Assembly: GCA_905220665.1 (NCBI GenBank)
Contig: CAJNAR010000194.1
Coordinates: forward strand, 1-64,000
Origin: Albugo candida
Lineage: Eukaryota; Oomycota; Peronosporomycetes; Albuginales; Albuginaceae
Length of the DNA stretch: 64,000 bases
Direction of reading: 5' to 3'
The position numbers and the translations under genes were made by a program. Of this stretch, positions 12,038 through 23,437 are shown piece by piece. Numbering within the stretch: the stretch's first letter is position 1; every line of letters starts with the position of its first letter. The notes beneath the pieces were generated by a model. It saw only the letters and a list, made by a program, of their open reading frames with translations. It was not told the DNA's origin and did no database searches.

Positions 12038-12568
12038 TCAGCCCAAGTGCTTATTGACAGCCCCGATCCAAATGGAGCTCAGCATTTTCATTACTGTTTG
12101 GTGATGAAGCTCCGCCTTTCCGTTTGACGCTTGATTACCCGCTTCCGATAACTGACATCGCCCACCGGAATTTTCGCAAAACAGGTCGACGACTCTGTAC
12201 TCGCTTCCACCATCGGTTCGTAGGTAGTGAATCTTAGAGTCAAACCGGTTCTCAGAGTACACGAGAAATTTCTCGAATGACTCGGTCGCCTTGTCCTCCG
12301 TTTTTGCCAGAAACACACGGCAATACTTTTCTTTTGTGATCCACGAAATTAGTAAGGTACCTATTATGAAACCTGTCGATTGGAGTGATTGAGCCCTTGA
12401 TAACGCGACCGATAACGCACCTACTCGATCGATAGGATCATATATTACAGTGTCTTTGGGTGACTGATTATTGCGAGTCTGCTTTCCCTGCGCGCATGTT
12501 ATGCACGCTGGACGTTTTTTGTACGTAAGAATTACCTGGTACGTTTGCCCTCCTCTCGAAGGTGTCAT
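12038..12568 (-). pseudogene. Copia C integrase fragment
   Basis: The 176-aa open stretch contains CITCAQGKQTR, the second zinc-binding pair and GKQ motif of the integrase N-terminal domain. LRTDGGSEYR and EAGNQASNGKAE follow, and correspond to the second Asp and the Glu of the DDE catalytic core. It is similar to the integrase of element B (CLACADGKQTR, EAGNKAGNGKAE), so B and C belong to related lineages although they lie in opposite orientation. Confidence 0.75.
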
Positions 12569-13334
12569 AAACTAGATGTGCAAATTGCAAGTGAAAATCC
12601 AGTAGACTTCCCTCTTGTGCATCGGGGATAGTTGAGTTGACAGCTGAAGTGAGAGCTGCAAACACACACTCTTCAGCTTTCCTGGCATGAAGTCCGACTA
12701 CATCTTCGGTCACAACACGTACCACCAATACTTATTGGTGTCCTTGCAACTTAGAAGATCTTCAAACCATGGCTATGTCGGAAAATTGAGCACGTTTGTT
12801 CATCTAACGAAGTCATAACTTTTTTTCTTCAATCCTTCCATACGAAAAGAAAGTATATTCCACGTAAGATCTGCCGAGTATTAGAAGTCTCTTAGCTTGA
12901 TTGGACAAAGATCACTATCCACGCGTACTACAAAATCGGCGTTTCCCTTGAGCTTCATGTTTAATTTCTCTCCATTTGGAAGCAGGCACTCTTCATCACA
13001 TTTCTTTGTATTGTAAAGTTGAGATGGTGTCGTCACCTGATGACGACGGGATTCGCTATCCAAGATTTGTTGGCTTGTGGCGTCGATATTGTCTGTGACT
13101 TCCAGCGCAAACCCCTTCTTTATTTCTTGATTGCAGTCGCGTACGTTGTGACCTCACTTGAATCGGGCACCTGATTTCTCCTTTGGCGCTCTTCACTGTT
13201 TCTAAGTCGACCAACATTAATGCTCCTAACAGTGGTCACCGTCGTCTTGCTTTACAGGAAAATGCTTGGATCATTTAGCTGCGTAAAGTGAACCATCTCT
13301 TCCGCTTGTCGTAGTTAGTCTTCACGTTGAGGAT

Positions 13335-14357
13335 TTAGTCGTGGTAGTAGCACGTTCTGGAGCGCACTCGAAGGACTAGCAAACTTGGTGATGTTTTTTC
13401 CAGAACTTGATCGTGAGTCTGGCCAATAGCATCACTTAACGTCATCGGGTAAAGAGTGTGTTCATTCCAAGAAACATTCGGCCGTTTCATCGATGCAAAG
13501 AGCTTCATAGCCTGCGACTTCGAAATTCGTGGACCAAATTTCGTGTTCATTCGATCCATCGAATACCAAACTTGGGCATTCTATACGTACCAAACTGTCA
13601 CCTGGCTGTGTAAGTGCTGTCCATCTTTGTCGATCAAGCGTCGATCTAGGAGATTTAGCTCGGTCTCTTCTGTCGACATAAACCCACTATTGTCTTCGGC
13701 AATTTTGGTTTGCCGCAAGAACCATTTCCCCAAGGGTCCAAATGCTGACCCGAGGCATGGGTACAGTTCCTTACCATAGAAGTTCTCGATGGAAAGCTTC
13801 AAGTCCTTGATCTGCAGTATCCGTTACGGTGCAAAGTACGACGGTTTTGGCACTAGCCTATACGACAGATCCGTTGGTGGCTGCACGGATGCTTCTTGCC
13901 CGCTACCTTCCTTACGCAATCGATGATGCCCCTGTCCTGCAGCGTGAAATCGCGCTGAACTCGGTATCACCTCGTCTTCAAGCGACGGCATCGTCATATT
14001 CCGGTCATTTCCCGCGCGTATCTCCGCATAAGCATGAAAAGTGCTGCTGCCGGCGGACACGACCGAAGCTTGGTCATTCTCGAATGTACTAACTTCAAGA
14101 CTAGCTAGTCAATCTCCAATGTCACCTTTATATTCAGTGATCAGATGCAGCAGCCTTGCCATATCCTCTCTCGCACTTGAAGCTGTACTGGCTCCATCGA
14201 ATACTTCGTTCGGTAAGATCTTCAGCTGATCGTTGTTGGTGTGAGTCGCAGTTGTCTCTAGGGATTGATCTTGGTAGCTTGTTTCCATAGGTACTGGGCT
14301 CATAAACTGGCTTTCGTCGGAACGAAGTGATGAGGTTGCTTGAACGGGAGATGTCAA
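13335..14357 (-). pseudogene. Copia C gag remnant
   Basis: Minus-strand fragments between the right LTR and the integrase occupy the gag position. They include a segment reading PNEVFDGASTASSARED near 14,200 and others to 13,335. No intact zinc knuckle was found. The assignment rests mostly on position inside the element, and the frames are interrupted several times. Confidence 0.45.
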
Positions 14358-14585
14358 AAATAGAAGTAATCATATTATTCGCGACCGTTGGTTTCTCTTC
14401 CTACGGCATTACTTGCTCTTTTCTATTATATTTCGTATGTCGGTTGCTTATTTGTTATAGTCACGAAACCACCGCGTCAGGTCAGTCCATTGCGGAAGGT
14501 ATACGAAACCACAATTAGGCTCCTTGGATCGCTTACCAAAATGTCTGACGGATAGCAGTGTGGGGTCGTTACCTTTTAGCAACGA
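14306..14585 (-). repeat. Copia C 5' LTR (right copy)
   Basis: This copy is homologous to 9,559-9,805 but longer by about 30 bp of small insertions. It abuts the TTATGAGCCCA primer-binding-site-like sequence at 14,294-14,305, which fixes its inner edge. Confidence 0.65.
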
Positions 14586-14590
14586 TGAGT

Positions 14591-16060
14591 TGTGAAACAG
14601 AAGAAATGACCGTCGAGAAGTATGACACATTGTCTTGATTATCAGGCTTATGCGGGCTCTGCTCTATTGCAGGATTCACATCTTCAATGTTAGATTGAAT
14701 ATAAATTTCGAGGTAGTAATTGAGGAAGAGAACGTGCGCATTATACACAACAATCATATTTGCTAAAGATAAGTTTATTGAGTATATGAACCTCTAAACG
14801 AACGTCTGAAAGCGGTAGCAATTACTTTGCGAAAAACGTGAACTACCGTCCTCGCTTTTGTGTAGCGCGGAACCACTGAAATTATACTAAATCTTAGTGC
14901 AGTAGGGCAAAAATCGCTCCAATTTTTTCACATATGAACAATAATACTATTGGTAGCCTTTTTACTACTCTTTGGCAGTCTTTCGGCGGCACCGGGTGAA
15001 AATATTACTGAATTTGCAGCGATAAAAGCCAAATTTCAATTATTCGATGCAGCACGTGTAAGGCGGGATGAAGAAAGCGCAAATGCTGAAGAAGTTCGTC
15101 TCTTTGGCATCATGTAGGACGGGCTTTTCACCTTTAAATGAGGAATGCGTAGTATGATTACAGCTGACGACGATATGAAGCTTCAACTTGTTCCATTTCT
15201 TATGCATTCAACGCCTGCGTATTAGAACAAGCCAGATTAGTATTTCTTGATAAACACACGCTCTTGCGGATCAAAAGTTCTTAGACCACCGACCGATACG
15301 TTTTATGCTCTTTGGTAGAATGTCTATGAAGGCGAGCTCTTTTAACTTTGCCGAAAGGCGAGATTGTATGGATAGCTTTACCGTTGAAGTGTCTGGCCGA
15401 CGAGTTGAATAAACATCATAGATCGCGAAGTCCTTCGAACAGGCTTCTAACGGACTCATTCGACTAAGATAAGAACAGGCTTGACTGATATAAAAGGAGC
15501 CGGTTCATGGTCTAAATACCTTTCGCCTGCATTTCTCGAAAAATGGATCGGACGTAGTAGCGAGAACCTGATAACTCTTTCTTCATGCTGTGCATTTTTG
15601 GGTAGGGAAGACCATGAATTCTTTCTCAGGCTCTTGATATCTTTTATACCAGCAGTATACACGATCTTCGAGTTGGGTTCTCTCCAAACATCCTGATACT
15701 GACGAGAACACGATTGTCTTTGAAATAATCGGTTTTTCTCAACACCAAAAGCCAACCTCTACTGTTTCGCTGGATCAAAATATATCAGCGCGAAAGCATA
15801 ATTTTGATGCGGCGTCTTATCCATGTTTCGTCACTACATGCATAACTTTATCGCATACGACATCTGCGCACGACGACACGATCACCTTTTTATGTAACTT
15901 CAGCTATACAAGTCGCTGCTTTCATCCTATTGGGTCGTCAAAGCGGAAAATGATAATTTCGATTGTATTATTAGATTTTGTTCTTGAACTACTGCTAGAA
16001 GCTGCAACCCCAGGGTAGCGCACTTACGCCAATATGGCTCTTGCTGGAAGGTGGGGTGTA
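14591..16060. other. Spacer between Copia C and B; possible gene remnant
   Basis: Most of this 1.5 kb shows no recognisable gene. On the minus strand, two overlapping reading frames (15,755-15,456, 99 aa, and 15,459-15,271, 62 aa) join at an ATGA overlap and look as if they were once one coding stretch with a frameshift. I recognise no domain in either. They could be a fragment of a host gene trapped between transposons or chance open frames. Confidence 0.3.
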
Positions 16061-16199
16061 TGATCGAGTGGGATTTTGCCAGGTCTAGGCTAGGAGAAGG
16101 AGAGTCTATTACGTAGGTTACTGGTAGGTACGCCGATAATTTGGTAATATACAGGCTGCAAAAATACTTCCTTAAGACCACCCTGTCTCGAATCAATAG
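16061..16199 (+). repeat. Copia B 5' LTR
   Basis: The segment acgtaggttactggtaggta and the following 80 bp, up to gtctcgaatcaatag, are shared with the copy at 20,997-21,134. The first 50 bp are more diverged. The inner edge is set by the adjacent primer-binding-site-like sequence. Confidence 0.7.
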
Positions 16200-17412
16200 G
16201 TTCTGAGCCCAATAGACGGTCAAGAGGAGGTCAGACCATCCACTCCAGCTTACACAGCGTATGCCTGCAAGGAGGAGGAACAGTTGGATGCTCGCGGGGT
16301 AAGGCAAAGTCTTTTGGAGTTCTTACAAGGAAGCGAAGTTGCGGTGGGGTTGGCGAGGATATCTGTACTCCTGGAGGCGATGTAAAGAGATCGCAAAGGC
16401 TCTGTCGAGTGGAAACCTGTCGACCAGGAACCGCCACCTCTCGACCGGTTATCAGGCGGTGGATTGGGTTTGATGGGGCATATCCCAATGTCAGATGCAG
16501 CAGCTGAACTCTGAACTGAAGGACACACTTCGAGCTTCTTTGCAAATCACAGTGCAGTACATGGTCCGGCTGCCCGCGCGTGGAAAGAGCAGGTGCAGGC
16601 GAATTATCAGCATTAAGCCACAAATGAAAGGCTACGCATGCAGAATCAGTATCGACATAAGTTGCATCACGGGGCTGCAGAATTTCACCAAGAGGCAGCG
16701 GAGCTTAAAGATAAATTTCAACCCCAAAACTGAGACTTCAAGAGCAGCTGAACTTCCGTGTTAAAAATGAACCCATGGGACCACATGAAATGGACGAGCT
16801 GAACCCGCACTCTTCCGCTGAAGGGGGGATTAGTATCGATCCTTTCGAGGGATCCGAAAACTCATAAGGGGAGTTGGTGGTGGCTTTGTTCAATGGGGAT
16901 AGCCGTTGGTGGTAAAATTGATTTGGCTGAAAGGGCGTTTGGTTTTTGCTGACCGGAGGAGTACAAGGTATCACATCTAGAGAATTCCTGCGTAGAAAGG
17001 CTGCAAGATACTTCAATCAGCGCGTCCACACTTGGTGTAGGATGACACCGACTCTTGGATTTGTTATGCATACGATGATGGACTCGTATCGAATTATTTT
17101 TTCCAAGCAACAGACTATCAAGCTGTTTGCTGAATGAAAGGACACGGGCCGGTCGTGGAGCGACCATTTTGCTTCATCTGGTGGCTCTTAGGAGGGGACG
17201 AATTCGGGCGAGGAATTGATTCTGGAAAATATTGTGGAGTATGCCCAGCCCGAGTGTCAAGCCTTGAGAATCCGGCAATACGACAGGTTTCGCACGGATT
17301 AATTGGCCCACATGGAGGATATTATCTCATTTATTCCAGTACTGTAAGATGAAAGAGTTATTGATACAAAGACCTGTCGTGCATTCGTAAAGTCGGTAAA
17401 CGAAACGAGAGT

Positions 17413-17683
17413 ATGCCACAAGTGCGGTCAAGTCGGTCATATCGCGCGTTATTGCCGCAACAAAGCTACCGCGCAAGATTCGGAGAGAATGAAAAGCTCC
17501 AGGGAAAGTGTGAAATCTAAATGGGCATTTGTTGCTAATGCAAGCGACGATTTAGATGAAGATCATTGGAGTTTTGACACTGGCGCAAGTTGTCACTTGG
17601 TTCGTGATGTATGTATGCTGTTCAAGGCTGGAGATTGTGCAACAGGTGACGTGTTACGTCAGCCGGATGGTACCTCATTGTGA
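17413..17683 (+). pseudogene. Copia B gag zinc knuckle and protease
   Basis: CHKCGQVGHIARYC (17,419-17,460) is a C-x2-C-x4-H-x4-C nucleocapsid zinc knuckle. About 35 codons later WSFDTGASCHLV (from about 17,569) contains the DTGA active site of the aspartic protease. The frame is open from 17,489 to 17,683 and then breaks. Confidence 0.8.
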
Positions 17684-18009
17684 GCGATGAGATGCGGTAA
17701 TGTGTGCTTAAACAACTCCGTTGATAGTGTATACACTGGAGTTGAACTATCAAGTTGTTACTACTCGCCACAATTGACAAGGAATCTGGTTTCATATGGT
17801 CGCCTGAACGACCATGCGTGTTTACTGGGCCGTTTTCAAGGACGACATCTGTGTGAAATAACGGGAATGTGGTATTTTACGTGACAATTATAGCTCCCGT
17901 GGTGTTTGTAGACCGTGCTGCTGCCAAAAAGGCAATCTTGCGATTGGAGAGATTGTAATGAGCGTTTTGGGTAATATTCGTTCTGGTGAAACTGGGTAGT
18001 AGGGTTTGC

Positions 18010-18580
18010 TTATGCAGCTTCACGAGCGCTTTGGTCATCTGACTCACGACACAATTGAGCATCTGGAGAGTATGCCCGGATTAGTGACTAAATTAAATGA
18101 CCATATCCAAAAAGAGTTGCTTGGCGTGTGCAGACGGGAAACAAACACGTGCTATCCAGCCCAAACAAGACACTGGTAAGAGTACACCCACCGATTGCGT
18201 CGAGGGAGTGATATGTGGTGACCTCAAGGCTCTAATTACGTCGCGAGATCGTAGATGCAACATATATCTGCTAAATATCTTCGCCCACAGGACCAATTAT
18301 TGTCCTCGCCCACAAGACCAATTATTGTCCTATCTTTGCCAAGACAAAGGATCAAGCAGCGAATATGTTTGAGCGTTTATTAGTTGATTTCAAGAAACGG
18401 TACAATTGCCGCGTGATTGTGCTTCGCACTGATGGTGGTGGCGGATACAAAAACTTTGACTTATTTTGTCGTGATTCTGGAGTTGCTCGCCAATTCATGG
18501 AGGCTGGCAACAAGGCTGGAAATGGAAAAGCTGAGCGTATGCACCGCAATATGGTTCGCTGCATGATCTTTTTCGTGTGA
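18010..18580 (+). pseudogene. Copia B integrase remnant
   Basis: HERFGHLTHDTI (from about 18,020) is the HHCC-type pre-integrase motif. CLACADGKQTR follows near 18,120. LRTDGGGGYKNFDLF and EAGNKAGNGKAERMH (18,420-18,545) carry the second Asp and the Glu of the DDE core. Frame changes separate these blocks, and a stop at 18,580 ends the last one. Confidence 0.8.
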
Positions 18581-19189
18581 TTTGCCTCTTTCGTTTTGGA
18601 ATGATGCAGCGGAATATTCAGCTTACGTTCTGAATCGTATGCCTAAACGTGCTAATCTTAAAAGAGCGTCTCCGATAGCCATATTGACTGGACGTCCCCC
18701 AAGTCTCGTTGATATTGTTTTTGGGTCTCCATCATGACACCTATCGTGGTCCGCCGAAGAACTTGTTAAAGCAACGCTCCTCGCAAGGGAATATTGCCGG
18801 ATTTCGTGTTTGGCTTCCGGGTGATCGTGTTGTAATTACAACACGGCATATTCCTTAAGTTCTATCGGCCAATGACACGGCGAATGCGCAGCTGAGAGAC
18901 GTACTGCAGAATGGGGCAGAAATGAATTGGAAGAGCTTGCGCACGCGCGTCAAGATGGACATTTTGCTACGGAGCCCTCTGGGGAAATAGTCAAGTGCAA
19001 CTTGCGACTTTAAATGGGAAATCAACTGCTGTGAATCCCTCAATTTCACAGATTGGAAGTATTTGTACAACAGCGACGTTCCCAGAGAAACAAGAAAACG
19101 TCGTTGCGAAAAGCTGAAGCGGATATGGATACCTTGACTGCTACGAAGTCATCACGTAATCTTGTCATGCAGTTACTACTGCCATCACG

Positions 19190-20850
19190 GTGGACACATC
19201 GCCGGTACCCACTGATGTTGTACACGCTGTCGTTTCTGCCGTGTTACAAGTATTTCAAGCTGTATTCGCGCATCCACCAGATCCGAGGACTTTTATAGTC
19301 TATGAGGAGTCCGATAAAGTACTATGGCTTCGGGCCCACCGTGAGGAGCTAGCATCATTGCATGCGAATCACACGTGGTGGGCTGTCCAAGCAGAACCCA
19401 ATGTTACCCGGTTGAATACTGAACGGGGGTATAGAAAGAAACGGTCCAGGGGTGGAGCAACTGAACGATACAAAGCAAGACTATTAGCTTGTGGAAATGA
19501 ACAGGTGCTCTATGTCAAGATCCCTTTCAACCTTTTCTACGGTGTTTGATGTGACAAGCGCAAAAACTATTTTCGCTAGCGCATGGACTTGGCGTCTTCC
19601 AGCCAGGCATTTTCACGTTCCAAATGCGTAACGCGCAGCTAAAGAAGGTAACGTAGACATAAATGTCTTTATTCCTGATAGCATGCATCCCACATCGGCG
19701 GAGATGTCTGGTGTGGTGTGCGTACGTCCAAGTATCTGTCACTAAGTTTGTAGTGAAGCTTGAATGGACTGAAACAGGCAGGTCACCTATGGCATCAGCT
19801 CCTCCATGCGACCTTAACGAACACTGGTTATGTGCAATGCATCACCGATACTTTTCTGTATTACAAATCTGACACGGACGGCACAATGCTGTTCGGAATT
19901 TATGTTGATGATCTTTTGGTGACTGGTACGAACAACCAGCGTGTTGATGATTTCTTCTCGCGAATGGCATGTCTAAAGTCAAAGGACCTTAGCCTTGCCG
20001 AGAAGTCTCTTGGGATGAGTTACCATTTTGATGAAACTTTTGGATACCAGGTTGATCAAGAAGTTACTATTCGTGAGTTATTACACAAGCATGGGCTCGA
20101 CAAAGCTGAACCAGTGCTATGCCCAATAAGAGGAGAGTATCTGGGTGAGTATCAACCTCGAGGAGGCGTGTAACTGTCACCAAATGGGCCTGGTACATCT
20201 GAACACCCAAGCACTAAGACATTTCAGTAGCTACTCGTAAGATTACTGCGGATTGCTCGCTGTACGCGACCGTATATCTCTTTTGCTGTGCACCGCGCAT
20301 ACGGACGTGCCCATTAGCCCACTATTGGCGAGTAGAAATTGTCAAAACGGATCACTTGCTACTCGGCCGGAAGTGCTGGTCTAAAACTAGCGATAAAATG
20401 CAACGGTAAACCCAGTCTTCCGCTGCGACTAGAATGTTTTACCGATGCCGATTTTGCTAGGGACAAACAAGAAGTAAATTCTGTCAGCGGTGGCATTGTT
20501 CGCATTAACGAAATGGTCGTGGGTAAGCATTGCAAGAAGAAAAACGTAAGTGGCTTTATCGACTGCTGAGGTGGAATATCTTACTGCATCTATTGGCGGC
20601 AGAGAGCTTCTTGGATTGAAATAATTGACTAGTGGGCTTGGACTTCCAGTTACACTCCCGATGCGAATGAATATGGACAGCCAGGCTGCTATCAAACAAG
20701 TGGACAACGAAGCCAGCTCAATCCAGGTCAAGCATGTGAATATGCGCCTAATTTATTGGTGATTACACCGTAAAGATGCTATTCAACCGACCTATGTGAC
20801 CACGCAAAATATGCTGGATGACATCCTGACTAAGCCAATTTCAGCGCCTC
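19190..20850 (+). pseudogene. Copia B reverse transcriptase and RNase H remnant
   Basis: LFGIYVDDLLVTGT (around 19,890-19,930) is the intact YVDD active-site block of Copia reverse transcriptase. Downstream, FTDADFARDKQEVNS...GGIVRINEMVVG (20,430-20,525) is RNase H, and DDILTKPISAPQI (about 20,817) is the typical C-terminal block. Frameshifts and stops interrupt the reading in several places. Confidence 0.8.
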
Positions 20851-20996
20851 AGATTCAAGCTCTACGTGCTGCTGTTGGTATCGAGAAGGCACAAGCCCTG
20901 TGGAGGAGCTGCCAGGTCTCTGGCCACCTCGGTGGAACTGTCTGTCAGGTTCTTCTGGTTTCAGTACATCTGGTGACAGACGAGACTTCAAGGGCG

Positions 20997-21134
20997 TGAA
21001 ACGACGGAGCTACCCATATTGGGTAAGGGAAGGAGTGGCTACAACGTAGGTTACTGGTAGGTACGCCGATAATTTTATAAATATACAGACTCTGCAAAAA
21101 TACTTCTTTTGGACCACGCTGTCTCGAATCAATA
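20997..21134 (+). repeat. Copia B 3' LTR
   Basis: It begins TGAAACG immediately after the purine-rich tract and ends at gtctcgaatcaatag. It is the match of the 5' copy at 16,061-16,199. Confidence 0.7.
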
Positions 21135-21479
21135 GCTCTGACTTTCGATTTGTCCTGCATGGCATCTGTGTCCTACATCGTTATCGAGAAGCTGTACTGC
21201 CAGAACGATAAAATATTTCATGTGTGGTTTATTGCGCATGTATCTGCATTTATGTATCTCGTGCTAGTAACCTTCTATGTATCGCTCCCCATTAGGACAG
21301 CAAACTAGCAAGTTTAAGTCTGACGTGTGTTTACTTCAATCTACCAACTCCCCAATCTTTGTACACAAAGCGACAATTTTTTCTCGAGATATTTCACTGC
21401 TGACAGAAAATGATTTAATCGTTCCCTATCGTCGGAAAACTTTGGATTGATGAAGTTTTTTGAGAACTTCGACTCGCTT

Positions 21480-22200
21480 TAGCAAATGCAGTTACAAGCA
21501 GAAGCATATTTGTCATGCGATTTGACATAGTCTCTGCAAAGTGTGTTCAATAAGTAGAAAAATTTGAAGTAGCTGAGTTGCACAGCGTACAAAAGCTAGT
21601 GTACATGCTGCAGCTAAAATTGTGCTGGAGCTTTGTCTAGCCGTGTCGATCCACACAATCCAGAACTGCATGCTCGCAACTAGACTATTATCATTTCAAC
21701 GGTTTTCTAGCTGCTCACCGCTAAAGGTGATGATGATTTCTCACACAAAAGCTAGGACATATGCAAACTTTGCAATTGATGCGAACGCTGCAGCGAGTTC
21801 GATACAATGCACTAAGAATCGCATTATTCCTAAACCTTGTTCTGAACGAAATAATCGACCATCTGGTGCCTTCCAAGCGACCCCATCATTATAAGTGACT
21901 CCCGCGATCGCGCAAAGGCGGTGCATTTAGAGATGCTGAGCAATACAGAATTGCCAATGGCCAAACCAGCGCAGTTCAAATTTCTTGTAGTGAGTGAAGG
22001 TGCTTCAGGTATATTTGGGTGCTTGCTTGCATGTAACCAATGTGATGTGATCTTACGTGGCTTGATGGTCGTCTGAAGTGTTCTCGTACAACGGGTCAAT
22101 ATTCGAAGTCAAAAAGGGTCAGCCTCTACCACCGACTTTTGCACAATCAGCATTCAACTATTAGAGAATGGCTGAGAGGAGAATAAAAGGCGCCATCCAT
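21480..22200 (+). pseudogene. Decayed gene remnant, unit 1 copy
   Basis: Conceptual plus-strand translation gives ISHTKARTYANFAIDANAA (about 21,738) and EGASGIFGCLLACN (about 21,994). The first matches LSHTRASIHATFAGDAKAA at about 26,466, and the second matches SGGISGTFGCSIER at about 26,766. The two regions are duplicates of a formerly coding plus-strand gene lying upstream of the secreted-protein genes. Stops and frame changes break both. I do not recognise the family. This copy is separated from the rest of unit 1 by the 12-kb transposon block. Confidence 0.45.
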
Positions 22201-23437
22201 GGAACCTTGGTGCTAGTTTACCATGCTTTGGGTAGGAGGAAGGAAGTTGCTTGAGAGAGTTGAGCTAGGCTCTCGTTATCCATATGCAACGCACACCCCA
22301 AAGCTAATATTAAAATCAAAATGCATATAATAAGCAAGAAGAAAGGCTTCGCCTTTCTCCAATGATAAACCGATCAGAAATATTAGAGTGAAGATGTCCT
22401 GTAGGATTATGGTGCCAAGCTTGCTCTTCATTATGATTACATGCACGCCAGCTAACATTTTGTTACCGCATACGACGTTAGGTTCACATCTCGACTGCAG
22501 GTTCTAGTATCAAAATGCAGCGCGATTTCCAACTTTTGTGGTGCGTTGGATATGTACGATTGCAGAATGATCGGTACTTGAACTTTTATCGCAAGAATCG
22601 AACATCGCGCAACGTTTTGTCCCACTTCTACACATATTTCATGCGGTGATCAGCGAATGTGAACAGCCGTCAGCCTTTGGTCCTCGTACATACCAAATCC
22701 AAGCTGGTCCATCAATCAAAACTATTCCGATGTAATCATCGTGCGTACCTTCTGCGTTGGATGAGTGTCCCGGATTTGATTGAAGCTACCAGTTTCAATA
22801 TCTGCAATGACCTGTAAATAATATACCAGCTATTTATCCGATTACGCATGACTTATAAGGGTTCCCACACATAAATTCGGTGACAGCACACACCTATCCG
22901 GACATTGCATGCGTCAAATACACTGCGGCAATGGGATTACCTAGAGTAATTGCAAGCATGTCTCCTAATAGCGAGTCAGTCGTCTTCTGATTCCGAAGAT
23001 ATCGCTTCAATGTAAGGTTTTGATGTATTCGGAAAGATCGCCTGCCGAGTAAAAGTCACGGCAGCCTCATTACAAGTTTTTGGACTTGGAATCATATTCA
23101 CGTCACGGAAGAAGCTACAACAGCATCGGATATTTTCAAGCATGTTATCGCCAAGGTAGCAAGCATGAACTGGTTGGAGTGGCTGATTCTGACTGCATCG
23201 ATCTTGATGCTTTGATCGCGATATAGTAGGAAAGGAGGTAGTGCTATGAAAAAATTGCACGATTCAGGGAAATGTCTCTTCTCGTACAGGATCTTGGAAG
23301 CTATGATCAGTTGCACTGACTGATGATTCGTGTCAACAAGAAAGCTCACTAAAGATAAAAAAGTAGTTTATTTGCTTGACGCTTTACCCGCAAAATACTC
23401 TAGGTCTGCTTGCTATACTTTAACGTCCGTATACCCC
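22201..23437. other. Spacer with minus-strand gene remnants, unit 2 3' side
   Basis: No intact gene is visible. Minus-strand translation shows coding-like patches without a known domain: DDYIGIVLIDGPAWIWYVRG (about 22,700-22,760), IAAVYLTHAMSG then VCAVTEFMCG (about 22,870-22,945), and RQAIFPNTSKPY (about 23,010-23,045). The last two match IAVLCTTYAISEEVRVITEF and NRQFFPNTSEPH at 32,300-32,500 beside paralog 3. They are therefore homologous remnants on the downstream side of two units. From 23,150 to 23,437 lies the shared 3' flank of paralog 2. Confidence 0.4.

Larger units (their letters stand above)
9559..14590 (-). mobile_element. Copia-type LTR retrotransposon C, decayed
   Basis: Two diverged direct repeats (about 9,559-9,805 and 14,306-14,585) enclose a Pol region on the minus strand. 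The order is gag (about 14,300-13,335), a decayed protease region (about 13,060-12,880), integrase (12,568-12,038), reverse transcriptase (about 11,800-10,780) and RNase H (10,398-10,192), which is Copia order. A primer-binding-site-like TTATGAGCCCA lies directly inside the right LTR at 14,294-14,305. The coding region is broken by many stops and frameshifts. LTR outer ends are uncertain by about 15 bp, and no target-site duplication could be identified. Confidence 0.75.
16061..21134 (+). mobile_element. Copia-type LTR retrotransposon B, decayed
   Basis: Direct repeats of about 138 bp (16,061-16,199 and 20,997-21,134) enclose gag with a zinc knuckle, protease, integrase, reverse transcriptase and RNase H on the plus strand. 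A primer-binding-site-like TTCTGAGCCCA starts at 16,201. A purine-rich cttcaagggcg directly precedes the right LTR at 20,996. The coding region is broken by many stops and frame changes. No matching 5-bp target-site duplication is visible at the outer ends, so the element is old or was rearranged with its neighbour C. Confidence 0.8.

Noticed and set aside
16231..16623. Minus-strand frames of 92-130 codons inside Copia B
   Set aside because: They lie opposite to the gag region of an element transcribed on the plus strand and show no domain.
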